Assembly (NCBI RefSeq): GCF_000219125.1
Contig: NZ_AFGF01000053.1
Location: forward strand, 1-64,000
Origin: Acetonema longum DSM 6540
Lineage (GTDB): Bacteria > Bacillota > Negativicutes > Sporomusales > Acetonemataceae
Reading direction: 5' to 3'
DNA length: 64,000 nucleotides
Every line of letters begins with the position of its first letter. Position 1 is the stretch's first letter. Position numbers and translations under genes: made by a program. Below, one piece after another: positions 9,392-18,108 of the stretch. The notes below the pieces were generated by a model. It made no database searches. It saw only the letters and a list, made by a program, of their open reading frames with translations, and was not told where the DNA came from.

Positions 9392-9697
9392 TTATTTTTC
9401 CATCGGAATATAGGGGATTTCACCCGGCTTTACCAACCCCAAGTCTTCCCTGGCTAACTTTTCAATATACTGCAGATTGGACAGCCTCGCTTTTTCTTCC
9501 TGCAGGGCCCGGTTCACCTGCCTGGCCTGTTCGAACTGCGCTTGGGCGACTTCAGCCGAGCGCTTGGCAATAAACAATTCGACTTGTTGTCCGATAATCA
9601 AATACGAAAAATAGGCGGCAAAGGCGACTAAAATCGCATTGAACCAATTAATTCTGTATTTTCGACGCATTTGCACTTTTATCACCAACTTACTCAA
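9392..9697 (-). CDS. divIC: DivIC/FtsB-type septum formation initiator
   Basis: A 101-residue bitopic membrane protein. A basic cytoplasmic N-terminus (KVQMRRKYRIN) leads into one TM segment (about 18-38), then a heptad-rich coiled coil (about 45-80) and the conserved tail LAREDLGLVKPGEI, typical of DivIC/FtsB. Such proteins work with FtsL and DivIB in the divisome. Position between yabQ and yabR is conserved in sporeformers. Confidence 0.9.
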   Translation of the reverse strand: MSKLVIKVQMRRKYRINWFNAILVAFAAYFSYLIIGQQVELFIAKRSAEVAQAQFEQARQVNRALQEEKARLSNLQYIEKLAREDLGLVKPGEIPYIPMEK

Positions 9698-9785
9698 ACT
9701 TACTGCACTATTGCAATGAAAGATATATTCGCCGATTCACAAAGATTTCCTCTTTGTTATAAATTTACTTATGAAGATTCACAGA

Positions 9786-10241
9786 TTATGACTTAGACGG
9801 AGGTGGCCGCCGACTACGCCGCCAGCGCCTGGCGCCCCTATGCACCAGCCGGAAAGGATAGCCAACGAAATTGAAAATCCAAAATACCGGCCTGATTGCA
9901 AAATAGTAAATGATGGCGGTCACATACTGAAGAATTCGCCGGCATATCCTTCCGATGAATATCAAACCCCTTACCAGATATAAACTGAGAAAACGAAAAT
10001 AAAGGAAGGCGCCGCTTGCCAAGCCTAAAAAAACATAAAGCCGCAATTCCCCCCAATTGCAATACAGCAGGGTAAAAAAGACGGCTGCGGTGGCAACCAG
10101 CCAGTACAGCAAATCACCGGCGGCGGTTAGTAGATTGCGCAGCCGGTGCGCCCTTTTCCCCACCCGGTAAAAGTCATACAGGATTCCCAGTCCTGCCCCG
10201 ATGGCCACAGTCACCATAAAGGTATGCAGCTGCTCGTTCAT
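9786..10241 (-). CDS. yabQ: Spore cortex biosynthesis protein YabQ
   Basis: A 151-residue membrane protein. The conserved start MNEQLHTFMVTVAIGAGLG and ILYDFYRV are hallmarks of YabQ, followed by four to five hydrophobic segments and a very basic tail (RRWRRSRRPPPSKS). YabQ is made in the mother cell and is needed for the cortex in B. subtilis. The gene starts at the base immediately after the yabP stop, so the two are probably cotranscribed. Confidence 0.92.
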   Translation of the reverse strand: MNEQLHTFMVTVAIGAGLGILYDFYRVGKRAHRLRNLLTAAGDLLYWLVATAAVFFTLLYCNWGELRLYVFLGLASGAFLYFRFLSLYLVRGLIFIGRICRRILQYVTAIIYYFAIRPVFWIFNFVGYPFRLVHRGARRWRRSRRPPPSKS

Positions 10242-10529
10242 TTACTTCAGCAACCTGCCCAGCAATCCTTTTTTTGATTTGCCTTCCTCTTCATAGGAAA
10301 GGCTTACCACATACCCTTCCACGATGATATGGCCATTATCAAGATTGAGTTGTTTAATGTTAAGGGACTCACCCCTGATTAAGAGGCCTCCCTGCTCGGT
10401 TTCCAGGATAATCTCATGATCGTCAAAGCTGCCCAAATTGACAACGCCGTCAATGGTCATCTCTTCCCGATCCACCATCACAATCTGATGCCGCCATTGC
10501 GGAGTTGGAGTTTTATCGCCTACCGGCAT
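10242..10529 (-). CDS. yabP: Sporulation protein YabP
   Basis: A 95-residue YabP/YqfC-family protein. The recognisable pattern is a short beta-rich domain with HQIVMVDREEMTIDGVVNLGSFDDHEIILET and GEGLxIKQLNLDxGHIxVEG-like strands. YabP belongs to the mother-cell spore-coat/cortex set. It heads the yabP-yabQ pair and is divergent from the gerA-type operon. The usual neighbour upstream in other sporeformers (hslR/yabO) is missing here. Confidence 0.93.
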   Translation of the reverse strand: MPVGDKTPTPQWRHQIVMVDREEMTIDGVVNLGSFDDHEIILETEQGGLLIRGESLNIKQLNLDNGHIIVEGYVVSLSYEEEGKSKKGLLGRLLK

Positions 10530-10593
10530 GTCTTTTCCCCCTGTAACAGTTATTTCAACTATCTATATGCAGAGGAAAGCAGGCTCAGAACCG

Positions 10594-10623
10594 GAATTTT
10601 TAAGGAAAAATCCAGTTATACTA
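10594..10623 (+). promoter_or_regulatory. Candidate sigma-G/sigma-F-type promoter of the ger operon
   Basis: GAATT (10594-10598) and TATACTA (10617-10623) are separated by 18 bp, one mismatch each from the B. subtilis sigma-G pattern GMATR-N18-CATWHTA. The operon it precedes is a forespore-type germinant receptor, so a sigma-G promoter is expected. It is a motif match only. Confidence 0.35.
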
Positions 10624-10657
10624 TTCAGGATAAAAGACGAAGGGAGGGATCCGTGGC

Positions 10658-12307
10658 ATGAAGAATCCGTCGCGACCAAAACCGAAAAAGCTGTCAGCTG
10701 TATCCCGGCAGAACTCTTTTTTCCGACTGAGCGAACAACTGACTCTCCTGCGCCGCCTCACCCACCGTTCAGCCCTTCTCGGCGAAGAGCTGGCCCAACT
10801 GTCAGCCAAATTCCGCCGGTTAACCGCTGCCAAAGATCAGCCCTTCGCTTTCACAACAAATCTCAGCACCAATCAGCATTTGCTGGAAACTCTGCTGCGG
10901 GACAGCATGGACGTTCGCTATCGTCGTTTTGTGTCCGGCGGCCATAATGTGCTGCTGGTCTATTTAATGGGATTGATCCATTCAGAATTATTGGACGAAA
11001 CTGTAATATTCCCGCTCATAACCTATAACGCCTCTCTCCCTCTCACCCCGGAAAGGGCTGTTTCCTCTGTCTTATCGGCCAATGCGGTCTCACTGCCGGA
11101 ACAAGCCTCTGACGCCATTCAAATGATGATGTCCGGCAGCGTGCTGCTTTTCCTGGATGGGTACGCCGAATCCATCGCCATCCATATTCCCAAAAATGCA
11201 AAACGCGGCATTAACAGTTCGAAAATAGAAAGTGTAATCCTGGGACCTAGCGATGCCTTTAATGAGACCCTGACGGACAATATCGCCCTCATTCGCCGCC
11301 GTACCCGGGATACCAATGTAAAAGTCCGGCTGCTCCATCTGGGAGAACGCAGTCATACCTCCCTGGCCCTAGTATATTGCGCCAATCTGATTAAACCGGG
11401 CCTGCTGGAAGATGTGGAAAGCCGTCTGAAGGCCATTAAAATCGACCTTATCCTGTATTCCAACACCCTTGAAGAATACTTATCCTCCCGGACCTGGTCC
11501 CCTTTCCCCGAGGCCCAGGCAACTGAACGGCCGGATAATGTCGTGGCCTCCATCTATGAAGGAAGGCTGGCGATTTTGCTCGACAATACCCCGAATGCCT
11601 TAATTATTCCCACCACACTGCACTGCCATCTGCAAAGCGCTGATGACTATGCGGGTCCCGCCCTGGGGGCCAGTGTCATTCGTATTACCCGCTATGTCGC
11701 CGCCTTTATCGGGGTCTATCTGCCGGCTATCTATATTTCTCTGGTTTCCTATCATCCCGGCATGCTGCCTACCTCCCTGGCCATCTCCATTGCCGAGCTC
11801 AGAGTCCGCACGCCATTCCCCTCGTTTATCGAAGCCATCATCATGGAAGCCCTGCTGGAAATCCTCCAGGAAGCGATTACCCGTCTGCCGGAAAAATTAA
11901 CCGGCGTGGTAGGCGTAGTAGGGGCTCTGGTCATCGGTACCACTGTGGTGGAAGCCGGATTAGTCAATCCTCTGCTGGTAGTGATCATTGCCACTACCGC
12001 CATTGCCTCTTTCGCTATGCCTTCCTATAAATTTTCCGTAGCCATTCGCCTCTTGCGGGTTCCGGTCCTGATATCCGGTGCTGTCTTAGGATTATACGGA
12101 GTCATGATATCTTTTCTGACTATCCTGGTTTTTATGTGCTCCATGCGTCCCTTCGGCGAATCCTATCTGGGAGGATTATTCGATATTTCCAGCATGGCAG
12201 ACTGGAAAGACTTGCTGATTCGCGCTCCGGCGCCGCTCCGGACTTCCCGGGCCAGACGATTCGGTCCTCAGGATCCGGTCAGGGCAGGTGATCCGGGCGA
12301 TGAATAA
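10658..12307 (+). CDS. gerKA: Spore germination protein, GerA/GerKA family (receptor A subunit)
   Basis: A 549-residue protein with the GerA layout: a soluble N-terminal domain (about 1-310) containing the LLRDSMDVRYRRFVSGGHNVLLVYL region and family motifs such as GPSDAFNETLTDNIALIRRR and NTPNALIIPTT, then about five membrane helices with VSYHPGMLPTSL and PFPSFIEAIIMEALLEILQEA. GerA-type receptors sit in the spore inner membrane and sense germinants. The gene is first in gerKA-KB-KC; the ATG follows GGGAGGG. The last bases overlap gerKB. Confidence 0.95.
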   Translation: MKNPSRPKPKKLSAVSRQNSFFRLSEQLTLLRRLTHRSALLGEELAQLSAKFRRLTAAKDQPFAFTTNLSTNQHLLETLLRDSMDVRYRRFVSGGHNVLLVYLMGLIHSELLDETVIFPLITYNASLPLTPERAVSSVLSANAVSLPEQASDAIQMMMSGSVLLFLDGYAESIAIHIPKNAKRGINSSKIESVILGPSDAFNETLTDNIALIRRRTRDTNVKVRLLHLGERSHTSLALVYCANLIKPGLLEDVESRLKAIKIDLILYSNTLEEYLSSRTWSPFPEAQATERPDNVVASIYEGRLAILLDNTPNALIIPTTLHCHLQSADDYAGPALGASVIRITRYVAAFIGVYLPAIYISLVSYHPGMLPTSLAISIAELRVRTPFPSFIEAIIMEALLEILQEAITRLPEKLTGVVGVVGALVIGTTVVEAGLVNPLLVVIIATTAIASFAMPSYKFSVAIRLLRVPVLISGAVLGLYGVMISFLTILVFMCSMRPFGESYLGGLFDISSMADWKDLLIRAPAPLRTSRARRFGPQDPVRAGDPGDE

Positions 12308-13430
12308 GAGCAATCTTCAGGTAAAAGATTCTATGTCAGTGCATCAATTTGCCCTGGTAATTTTCGAAATCATTCTGGGAGTGAACATCATCACACTGGC
12401 CAGGGACCTGGCCCAGGCCGCCGGCCAATGGGCCTGGCTCAGCGCACTGGCCGGCGGCGCCCTGTCTTTCGCCGCAGCGTATATGTTGCTGCGGTTGGGG
12501 AATCTGTTTCCTGGCGTAGAATTATACGAATATATGCCGCGCATTTGGGGAAAAACGGTTGGCAGACTTCTCAACTGGTTTTGGGTCTGCATGTTTGCTA
12601 TAAAATTGAGCTTGATACTGCGTGTTTTCGCCAATGTCATTTCATTTACCATGTTTGATATGACCCCCCAGCCAGTCATCATAGCCAGCATGCTGGCTGT
12701 CTGCACCTATGGCGCTGTTCAATCCTGGGGGGTCATTCTGCGGATCACTCAGATTACAGTGATTGGCATTACCCCTTTTATGCTGACAGTCTGGTTTTCC
12801 TGCATGCTTAACTTTGAGTTGGATCGCATTTTGCCTTTGCAGCCGGAGAGTTGGGGGGCTGTAGCCCGTGGTGCTCTGGTGTCCCTGGATGCCTACTCTG
12901 GCTATGAACTTCTTCCGCTCCTGCTGCCAATGGTCAGGCAAGGCAAGGTGAAAGCCGAAACTGCTCTGGCAGTGACTTTTGCCGCTCTTACCGCTGTGTA
13001 CGTCGCTTCCATGCTGATGACCATCGGCGTTTTAGCGGCGGAAACCACCCAATACCTGCAGTTTCCCGCTATTACTACTGTAAAGACAGTACGGCTTCCC
13101 GGATTGTTCCTGGAACGCCTGGAAACTTATCTGGTATTTTTCTGGATTCCCACGGTTTTTGGCACGGTGCTTCTAGTCTTATACGGCGCCGGAAAACTGG
13201 CCGGCAGGACCTTGTCCCATCAAAATCATCAGGCTTTTGTCTTATTTCTGATACCGCTCATCTTCGTAGGAACCACTCTTTTGGACGACCCGGATGTGTT
13301 TCGGACTTTCAATGCAATGTCCAACAGATTGGGCCAAGCTTATTCTTTCCTGATAGTGCCCCTTACCTTATTGTTGGCATCACTGCAAAGGAGGTGGTCA
13401 GCCGATGAAAAAAGCAGCACCCGGACCTAA
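12300..13430 (+). CDS. gerKB: Spore germination protein, GerB/GerKB family (receptor B subunit)
   Basis: A member of the amino acid-permease-like GerB family, about 376 residues with ten hydrophobic segments. It starts with the typical motif SVHQFALVIFEIILGVNII and contains the LEWMPRIWGKTVG-like loop (ELYEYMPRIWGKTVGR). In GerA-type receptors the B subunit binds germinant. The ATG at 12300 overlaps the gerKA end by 8 bases. A GTG at 12288 is possible, but its ribosome site is poor. The stop overlaps the start of gerKC by 26 bases. Confidence 0.93.
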   Translation: MNKSNLQVKDSMSVHQFALVIFEIILGVNIITLARDLAQAAGQWAWLSALAGGALSFAAAYMLLRLGNLFPGVELYEYMPRIWGKTVGRLLNWFWVCMFAIKLSLILRVFANVISFTMFDMTPQPVIIASMLAVCTYGAVQSWGVILRITQITVIGITPFMLTVWFSCMLNFELDRILPLQPESWGAVARGALVSLDAYSGYELLPLLLPMVRQGKVKAETALAVTFAALTAVYVASMLMTIGVLAAETTQYLQFPAITTVKTVRLPGLFLERLETYLVFFWIPTVFGTVLLVLYGAGKLAGRTLSHQNHQAFVLFLIPLIFVGTTLLDDPDVFRTFNAMSNRLGQAYSFLIVPLTLLLASLQRRWSADEKSSTRT

Positions 13431-14664
13431 AAGACCGGCCCGTAATTGTCCCTGGCAGACCAAAGCACTGGCCGCCCTGGCCGCCCTGGTTGTATTGCTA
13501 TCTCTGATTAGCGGCGGCTGCTGGGACCTGCGGGAACTTCAAGACCGGCACTTTGTCCTGGCCATGGCCGTCGATCTGGCGGACGAAACGGGTCAGAGCG
13601 GCCATGAAAAGGGAATCAACCCGCTGGAAACCTACACCCAAACAGCAGGCGAAAGAAAATATCGTCTCAGCCTGCAGATCCTGAAATTCACCTCTTCCTC
13701 TGGAGGCCCCCAGAGAGGGGAAGAGTCCAAGACTTTCATAATATCCGATACCGGCGCTTCCATGTTTGATATGATTCGCGACATGTTGGGGCAAAGCAGC
13801 AAAGCCATCTACTTTGAACATATGCAAACAGTAATCTTCAGTGAGGCGGTGGTGCGTCAGGCTGGAATCAGACCTGTGTTTGATCTCCTGCTCCGGGACC
13901 CGGAAATGCGCTGGCGGATCAAAGTGTTTATCACTCCTGGCCAGGCCCGCTCTTTGCTGGAATTTACTCCTCCTACCGACGAAGCAGGGGGTATCTTTCT
14001 GGCCAATATCATGGAAAATCACTCTCGAACCTTTCATATCGCCGGCGCCGCCACTGACCTGGGCAATATCAGCCAGGCCCTGGACGCCGGGAACGTGGCC
14101 CTCATCCCCCGCATCGATCTGGCCGGCAAAGTGGTAAAGGTAGGTGGGCTAGCCCTCTTAAAAGCCGGCAAGTTCATCGGCTACCTGGATGAATATATGA
14201 CCCGGGGCGTTAAATATGTACGGGGCACCAGCAAATCCGGACCTATTACCATTGATTGCCCGGAACACCCGGGCAATGTCTGGTCATTCGAGATGTCCGA
14301 CCACCGGACTAAATTGGAACCCCATATGGTAAACGGTCAGATTTACTTTACCCTTAACATCACCATGCGGGGAACCTTGGCCGAATCCCTGCGTCTGGAT
14401 GACCAAGACAAAAAATCGGGCAATCAGATGCAGTTGCCGAAAGTCGAGCAAACCGTGGCCAAGCAGATCGTAAAAAATATTCAGGATAGCCAAAAACTTC
14501 TACAGGATATGAACGCCGACGCTTTCAACTTGAAAACCAAGCTGAAAGCTCATAACCCCAAAGCCTGGGCCGCGGTCAAAGACCGCTGGGACGAGGTGTT
14601 CCCGACCATCCCTATCTATGTCTCGGCGGAGGTGATTATACGAGGCATAGGTGAGCACGAATAG
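13405..14664 (+). CDS. gerKC: Spore germination lipoprotein, Ger(x)C family (receptor C subunit)
   Basis: A 419-residue lipoprotein: basic start, hydrophobic stretch and lipobox LISGGC with Cys39, followed by the family-typical WDLRELQDRHFVLAMAVD. The C-terminal domain includes IVKNIQDSQKLLQDMNADAFN and VSAEVIIRGIGE. AAAGGAGG lies 9 bases before the ATG, inside gerKB. It completes a three-subunit receptor operon. The stop lies only 2 bases from the stop of the convergent membrane-protein gene. Confidence 0.94.
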   Translation: MKKAAPGPKRPARNCPWQTKALAALAALVVLLSLISGGCWDLRELQDRHFVLAMAVDLADETGQSGHEKGINPLETYTQTAGERKYRLSLQILKFTSSSGGPQRGEESKTFIISDTGASMFDMIRDMLGQSSKAIYFEHMQTVIFSEAVVRQAGIRPVFDLLLRDPEMRWRIKVFITPGQARSLLEFTPPTDEAGGIFLANIMENHSRTFHIAGAATDLGNISQALDAGNVALIPRIDLAGKVVKVGGLALLKAGKFIGYLDEYMTRGVKYVRGTSKSGPITIDCPEHPGNVWSFEMSDHRTKLEPHMVNGQIYFTLNITMRGTLAESLRLDDQDKKSGNQMQLPKVEQTVAKQIVKNIQDSQKLLQDMNADAFNLKTKLKAHNPKAWAAVKDRWDEVFPTIPIYVSAEVIIRGIGEHE

Positions 14665-14666
14665 AA

Positions 14667-14942
14667 TTAAGACAAAATAAAGGATGCCACCCATAAGACC
14701 AGCGCTGACACCACGTAACCCATGGCGGTTTTGGCGGCAAAGGCAGCGTCGCGTTGGGTCAGGGGGATTTTCCGGTAGATGACGGCCGTGCGCCAGGATG
14801 CTAGGGCCACGGTAAAGAAGACCAGCATCAGCCACAGATCAATATAGTTCACCAGTAAATAGATCAATTTAGCGGGGATACGGCTGAGATGGAATTTCTG
14901 AATCAGATTGGAAATGAAATGGAGAATAGAATCGAAACTCAT
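14667..14942 (-). CDS. Small membrane protein of unknown function
   Basis: A 91-residue protein with two hydrophobic helices (about 33-49 and 73-90) and a basic loop between them (RTAVIYRKIPLTQRD). I do not recognise a family. The ATG follows CGGAGG. It lies between the ger operon (convergent) and the SpoIID-type gene, separated from the latter by a terminator, so it is probably expressed on its own. Confidence 0.6.
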   Translation of the reverse strand: MSFDSILHFISNLIQKFHLSRIPAKLIYLLVNYIDLWLMLVFFTVALASWRTAVIYRKIPLTQRDAAFAAKTAMGYVVSALVLWVASFILS

Positions 14943-14992
14943 ACAAACCTCCGACTTTTTAACCGCCTGCCGCTCAGGACAGGCAACTTATG

Positions 14993-15025
14993 AAAAGCAG
15001 CCGGGTATCATTCCGGCTGCTTTTT
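14993..15025. terminator. Terminator after the SpoIID/LytB lipoprotein gene
   Basis: A 12-bp stem (AAAAGCAGCCGG with complement) and an 8-base loop, with T-tracts on both strands, 28 bases after the stop at 15053. Confidence 0.8.
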
Positions 15026-15052
15026 GGGGGGGAGATGATTTTTTTAAAGGTC

Positions 15053-16048
15053 TTATTTCCAGCGTTTTTCGATCTTTACATCTTTAAAGTAATATTGAGC
15101 GATTTCTTCCGGCTTTTTGCCATCAACGGCCATCTTGTTGGCGCCCCATTGGGACATGCCCACACCGTGACCATAGCCTTTTCCGCTAAAAAAGACCTTA
15201 TTTCCGGAAACCTCCACTTTATCCAACAGCATAGACTTTAGCTTCATGCTGTCCAAGGCTACTCTCAGATTAGGACCGGATACGGTTTCCTGCCCGTTAA
15301 CCTTCAATGTCGTCACCCGGCCGGATGGTCCTTTTTCGCCAATGGCCAGGCTATCCAGGCGGTTGACTGATTTTCCGATTTTTGCGAGAGCCGCCAGAAC
15401 TTCCTGTTTAGTGAAAACTGCGGTCCAATGTTTCACATCCGCCGGAGCCAGATCATCCGGCGACTGTACCGAACGGATATAGGGAGGTTCGGCCTCCTGA
15501 TAGTTCAGGCCCTCTTTGGCGGTGGCAGTAATACCGCCGGCGCTGGCATGAAACCAGGCGTTAATCGGTTTGCCCTGATAGGTCAGAATCATGCCCCGGG
15601 TCATTTCCACCGCTTTTTTGATATTGTCGTTTATAGCTTGAGCGCTGTAAGCCTGAAATTCCTTGATATCAGTAGAGGCTTGCGTACCCCGTTCCGGAAC
15701 GCCGCCTTTGGTTTCAATCTCATGCAAGGTAAAAGAACGGGCAATAATCGCTTGGGCTGCCAGGGCGTTTACCGGCCATTCCGGTTTCATTTCCCCGGCC
15801 ACCACCCCGGTCAGGTATTCTTCCAGCTTCATTTTTCTCTTTTCGCCGGTCTCATGCATATAGACCGTAATTTCCGGCTCGGACTGGGTGGCCGCAGACT
15901 GTTGCTGCTGGGACCCAGGCTTGGGAGTCTGTCCCGGCGTCGGTTTTTGCTGTGGACTCTTGCCACCAAACCAGTTGCAGCCGCCGCTGACGATTAACAG
16001 GGCAAATATCGCAAACCAGAGATACCTGAGAATCTTTGCTGTCTTCAT
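15053..16048 (-). CDS. SpoIID/LytB-domain lipoprotein (first of two in the window)
   Basis: A 331-residue protein with a lipobox SGGC (Cys24), a Pro/Gln-rich linker (about 30-60) and a SpoIID domain. The conserved LEEYLTGVVAGEMKPEW segment carries the Glu that is catalytic in the SpoIID lytic transglycosylase, and the end KGYGHGVGMSQWGA is diagnostic. SpoIID cleaves peptidoglycan strands lacking stem peptides during engulfment. A lipid anchor replaces the usual N-terminal TM helix, so this may be a paralogue with another role. It is monocistronic between two terminators. Confidence 0.9.
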   Translation of the reverse strand: MKTAKILRYLWFAIFALLIVSGGCNWFGGKSPQQKPTPGQTPKPGSQQQQSAATQSEPEITVYMHETGEKRKMKLEEYLTGVVAGEMKPEWPVNALAAQAIIARSFTLHEIETKGGVPERGTQASTDIKEFQAYSAQAINDNIKKAVEMTRGMILTYQGKPINAWFHASAGGITATAKEGLNYQEAEPPYIRSVQSPDDLAPADVKHWTAVFTKQEVLAALAKIGKSVNRLDSLAIGEKGPSGRVTTLKVNGQETVSGPNLRVALDSMKLKSMLLDKVEVSGNKVFFSGKGYGHGVGMSQWGANKMAVDGKKPEEIAQYYFKDVKIEKRWK

Positions 16049-16149
16049 GTTTTCTACCGCCTTTCAGCATTTTATCAGTCTGATGTCACAAAACCTCTCA
16101 GTAGTATCTTTTGAACTCCGGCTATTTTTATGTATGGAAAGCATAAAAA

Positions 16150-16187
16150 AAGACAACAACCTAAGAATTCAGAATGGTTGTTGTCTT
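16150..16187 (-). terminator. Terminator of the EAL-GGDEF gene
   Basis: A 12-bp perfect stem AAGACAACAACC with a 14-base loop, followed on the minus strand by a run of seven T. Confidence 0.85.
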
Positions 16188-16210
16188 CTGAGCGCACCTG
16201 GGCCAATATT

Positions 16211-18016
16211 TCAGGCAATATGATAGCAGCTTGTCCAGGTTAATTTACATTTTTGTTTGATTGTGGCGGCAGCCTCGCCTAATTGCAGGTAATCCTGGTA
16301 TTGGGTTTCCCGGTTGGTCACCACGCCGATAGATATGGAGACAAAGGGGAACTCTTCCTCCTGTCCACGGCGGTTTTTTGCGCGGATGTATCCGCGGCGG
16401 CGGTCTTCTTCATTGTAGAAACCGGGCACCTGAGCGTCAAACGTCTGAATAATTCTTTCACAAACCGCTTCTACTTGGTTAGAACGAAGAATGGCAACGA
16501 AATCATCACCGCCGATATGCCCCAGGAAGACGTCGGAAAATTCTTGGCACTGCAGTTGCTTCTGAATGATCTGAGCCGTCATCTGAATGACCTGATCGCC
16601 GTTTTCAAAGCCGTATACATCATTATACGATTTAAAGTTATCCAAATCAAAATAAAGTACGGCATAATCCCCGGTATCGGCCACCACTTTTTTCAGCTCT
16701 TCTTCCACCAGCATATTTCCCGGCAATCCGGTCAGGGGATTGGAATGTTTTGCCCGGGTTAATTCCAGCTGTGAGATCTTCTCCAGCAGCGACTTAACAG
16801 TCGTAATGCCGAAATACTCGCCATCACGGGTAATAATGATACAGTCATACATGCTTTCTTCCGTACGGGCCAAAGCGAATTTCGCTACCTGGTCAAGAGG
16901 CGTATAATAATCGAATACCAGGGGATTTTTGTCCATGAGCAATTCTACCGGACGTTTCATGTACACAGCCACTCCGTACTGGGTAGCCAGATGGGCCAAA
17001 AATTTATATTTCATCAGTACGCCCACCGGTTGACCGCCACCCACAATCGGGATTCCCTGAATTGTAGGATTGGCGTTAAAATGATCAATAATCTGATGCC
17101 CATCGGTGCCGGGCGAAAAGCTCCTGTCCTGACACGCTATTTCTCCAATCGGCAGGGTAAGGAGGGTGTAAAAAAGATTCCGGCCTTTACGCTGGTTTCT
17201 CTCGTTAATCGCGTGGCGCAACTGAGTTGAAATCTCCAGGAAATCCGGCATCGGTCTCTGCAGAAAGTACCCTTGCCCATAATGAATGCCGATATCAATC
17301 AAGGCATTCAGTTCGCCAATAGTCTCGATGCCCTCGGCAATGATTTTCATGTTTGTAGCCAGCGAAAAGTCGTAGAAGGCTTTCATAAGAGCCTGCTTTA
17401 AAGGGTCTTTATCGATATTGCGCACTAGTTCCATATCAATCTTAACATAGTGAGGATGAGTTTCCGCCAGCAGTGTCAAACCGGAATAACCGGACCCGGT
17501 ATCATCCAGCGCGATCTTATATCCCTGGCTGGTGTAATGATCAAGGGTCTTTTTAAAGCTTTTATAATCTTCAATGGCGGTTTTTTCGGTAATTTCAAAG
17601 ATGATATTGACGGCATCAACCTGGCAGCGCTCCAGAATCTCCTTGGTCAGGCCTTTTTTAAAGCGGATATCATGGATCACTTTTGGATCCACGTTCAAAA
17701 ACAGCATTTTCTGCGGAATCATTTCCCGGGCCTTTTCCAAAGCACGAGAGCGGCATAGAAATTCCAAATCCCACAGCAGATTGTAGTGCTTTGCCGCGGC
17801 AAACAACTTGTTCGGCCATTCCAGCCGCGATCCCGCAGGGCCGCGGCTCAACGCTTCATACCCCAGGATTGATCCATCTGAAAGCGACACAATCGGCTGA
17901 AATACGGTTTGAATTGCCTTTTGCCGCAGTATGTTCTGCAGTTCCACACATAATGAATCAGAATATCGCGGGACTCCATCCGGGTTATCATCGGTCAGCG
18001 TCATCCATTCCAACAT
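16211..18016 (-). CDS. EAL-CBS-GGDEF domain protein (cyclic-di-GMP turnover)
   Basis: A 601-residue cytoplasmic protein. The N-terminal EAL domain (about 25-265) has the signature in YEALSRGP and keeps the metal/catalytic stretches FLNVDP, FEITEKTAI, LDDTGSGYSG, YVKIDMELV, IIAEGIET and GYFLQRP. A CBS pair follows (about 295-415), then a GGDEF domain (about 430-595) with GGDDF in the active site, an accepted variant. Both c-di-GMP hydrolysis and synthesis are conceivable. The ATG at 18016 is chosen because AGGAGG lies 8 bases upstream; a longer frame begins at 18043. Confidence 0.92.
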   Translation of the reverse strand: MLEWMTLTDDNPDGVPRYSDSLCVELQNILRQKAIQTVFQPIVSLSDGSILGYEALSRGPAGSRLEWPNKLFAAAKHYNLLWDLEFLCRSRALEKAREMIPQKMLFLNVDPKVIHDIRFKKGLTKEILERCQVDAVNIIFEITEKTAIEDYKSFKKTLDHYTSQGYKIALDDTGSGYSGLTLLAETHPHYVKIDMELVRNIDKDPLKQALMKAFYDFSLATNMKIIAEGIETIGELNALIDIGIHYGQGYFLQRPMPDFLEISTQLRHAINERNQRKGRNLFYTLLTLPIGEIACQDRSFSPGTDGHQIIDHFNANPTIQGIPIVGGGQPVGVLMKYKFLAHLATQYGVAVYMKRPVELLMDKNPLVFDYYTPLDQVAKFALARTEESMYDCIIITRDGEYFGITTVKSLLEKISQLELTRAKHSNPLTGLPGNMLVEEELKKVVADTGDYAVLYFDLDNFKSYNDVYGFENGDQVIQMTAQIIQKQLQCQEFSDVFLGHIGGDDFVAILRSNQVEAVCERIIQTFDAQVPGFYNEEDRRRGYIRAKNRRGQEEEFPFVSISIGVVTNRETQYQDYLQLGEAAATIKQKCKLTWTSCYHIA

Positions 18017-18108
18017 ATGCGGAGCCTCCTGTATCACAATCAATTCAATCTCATTTTGAAGGCGGGGATTGTTGAAAAAAGCTCCAGATTCGGAGCCACA
18101 GACGAGTT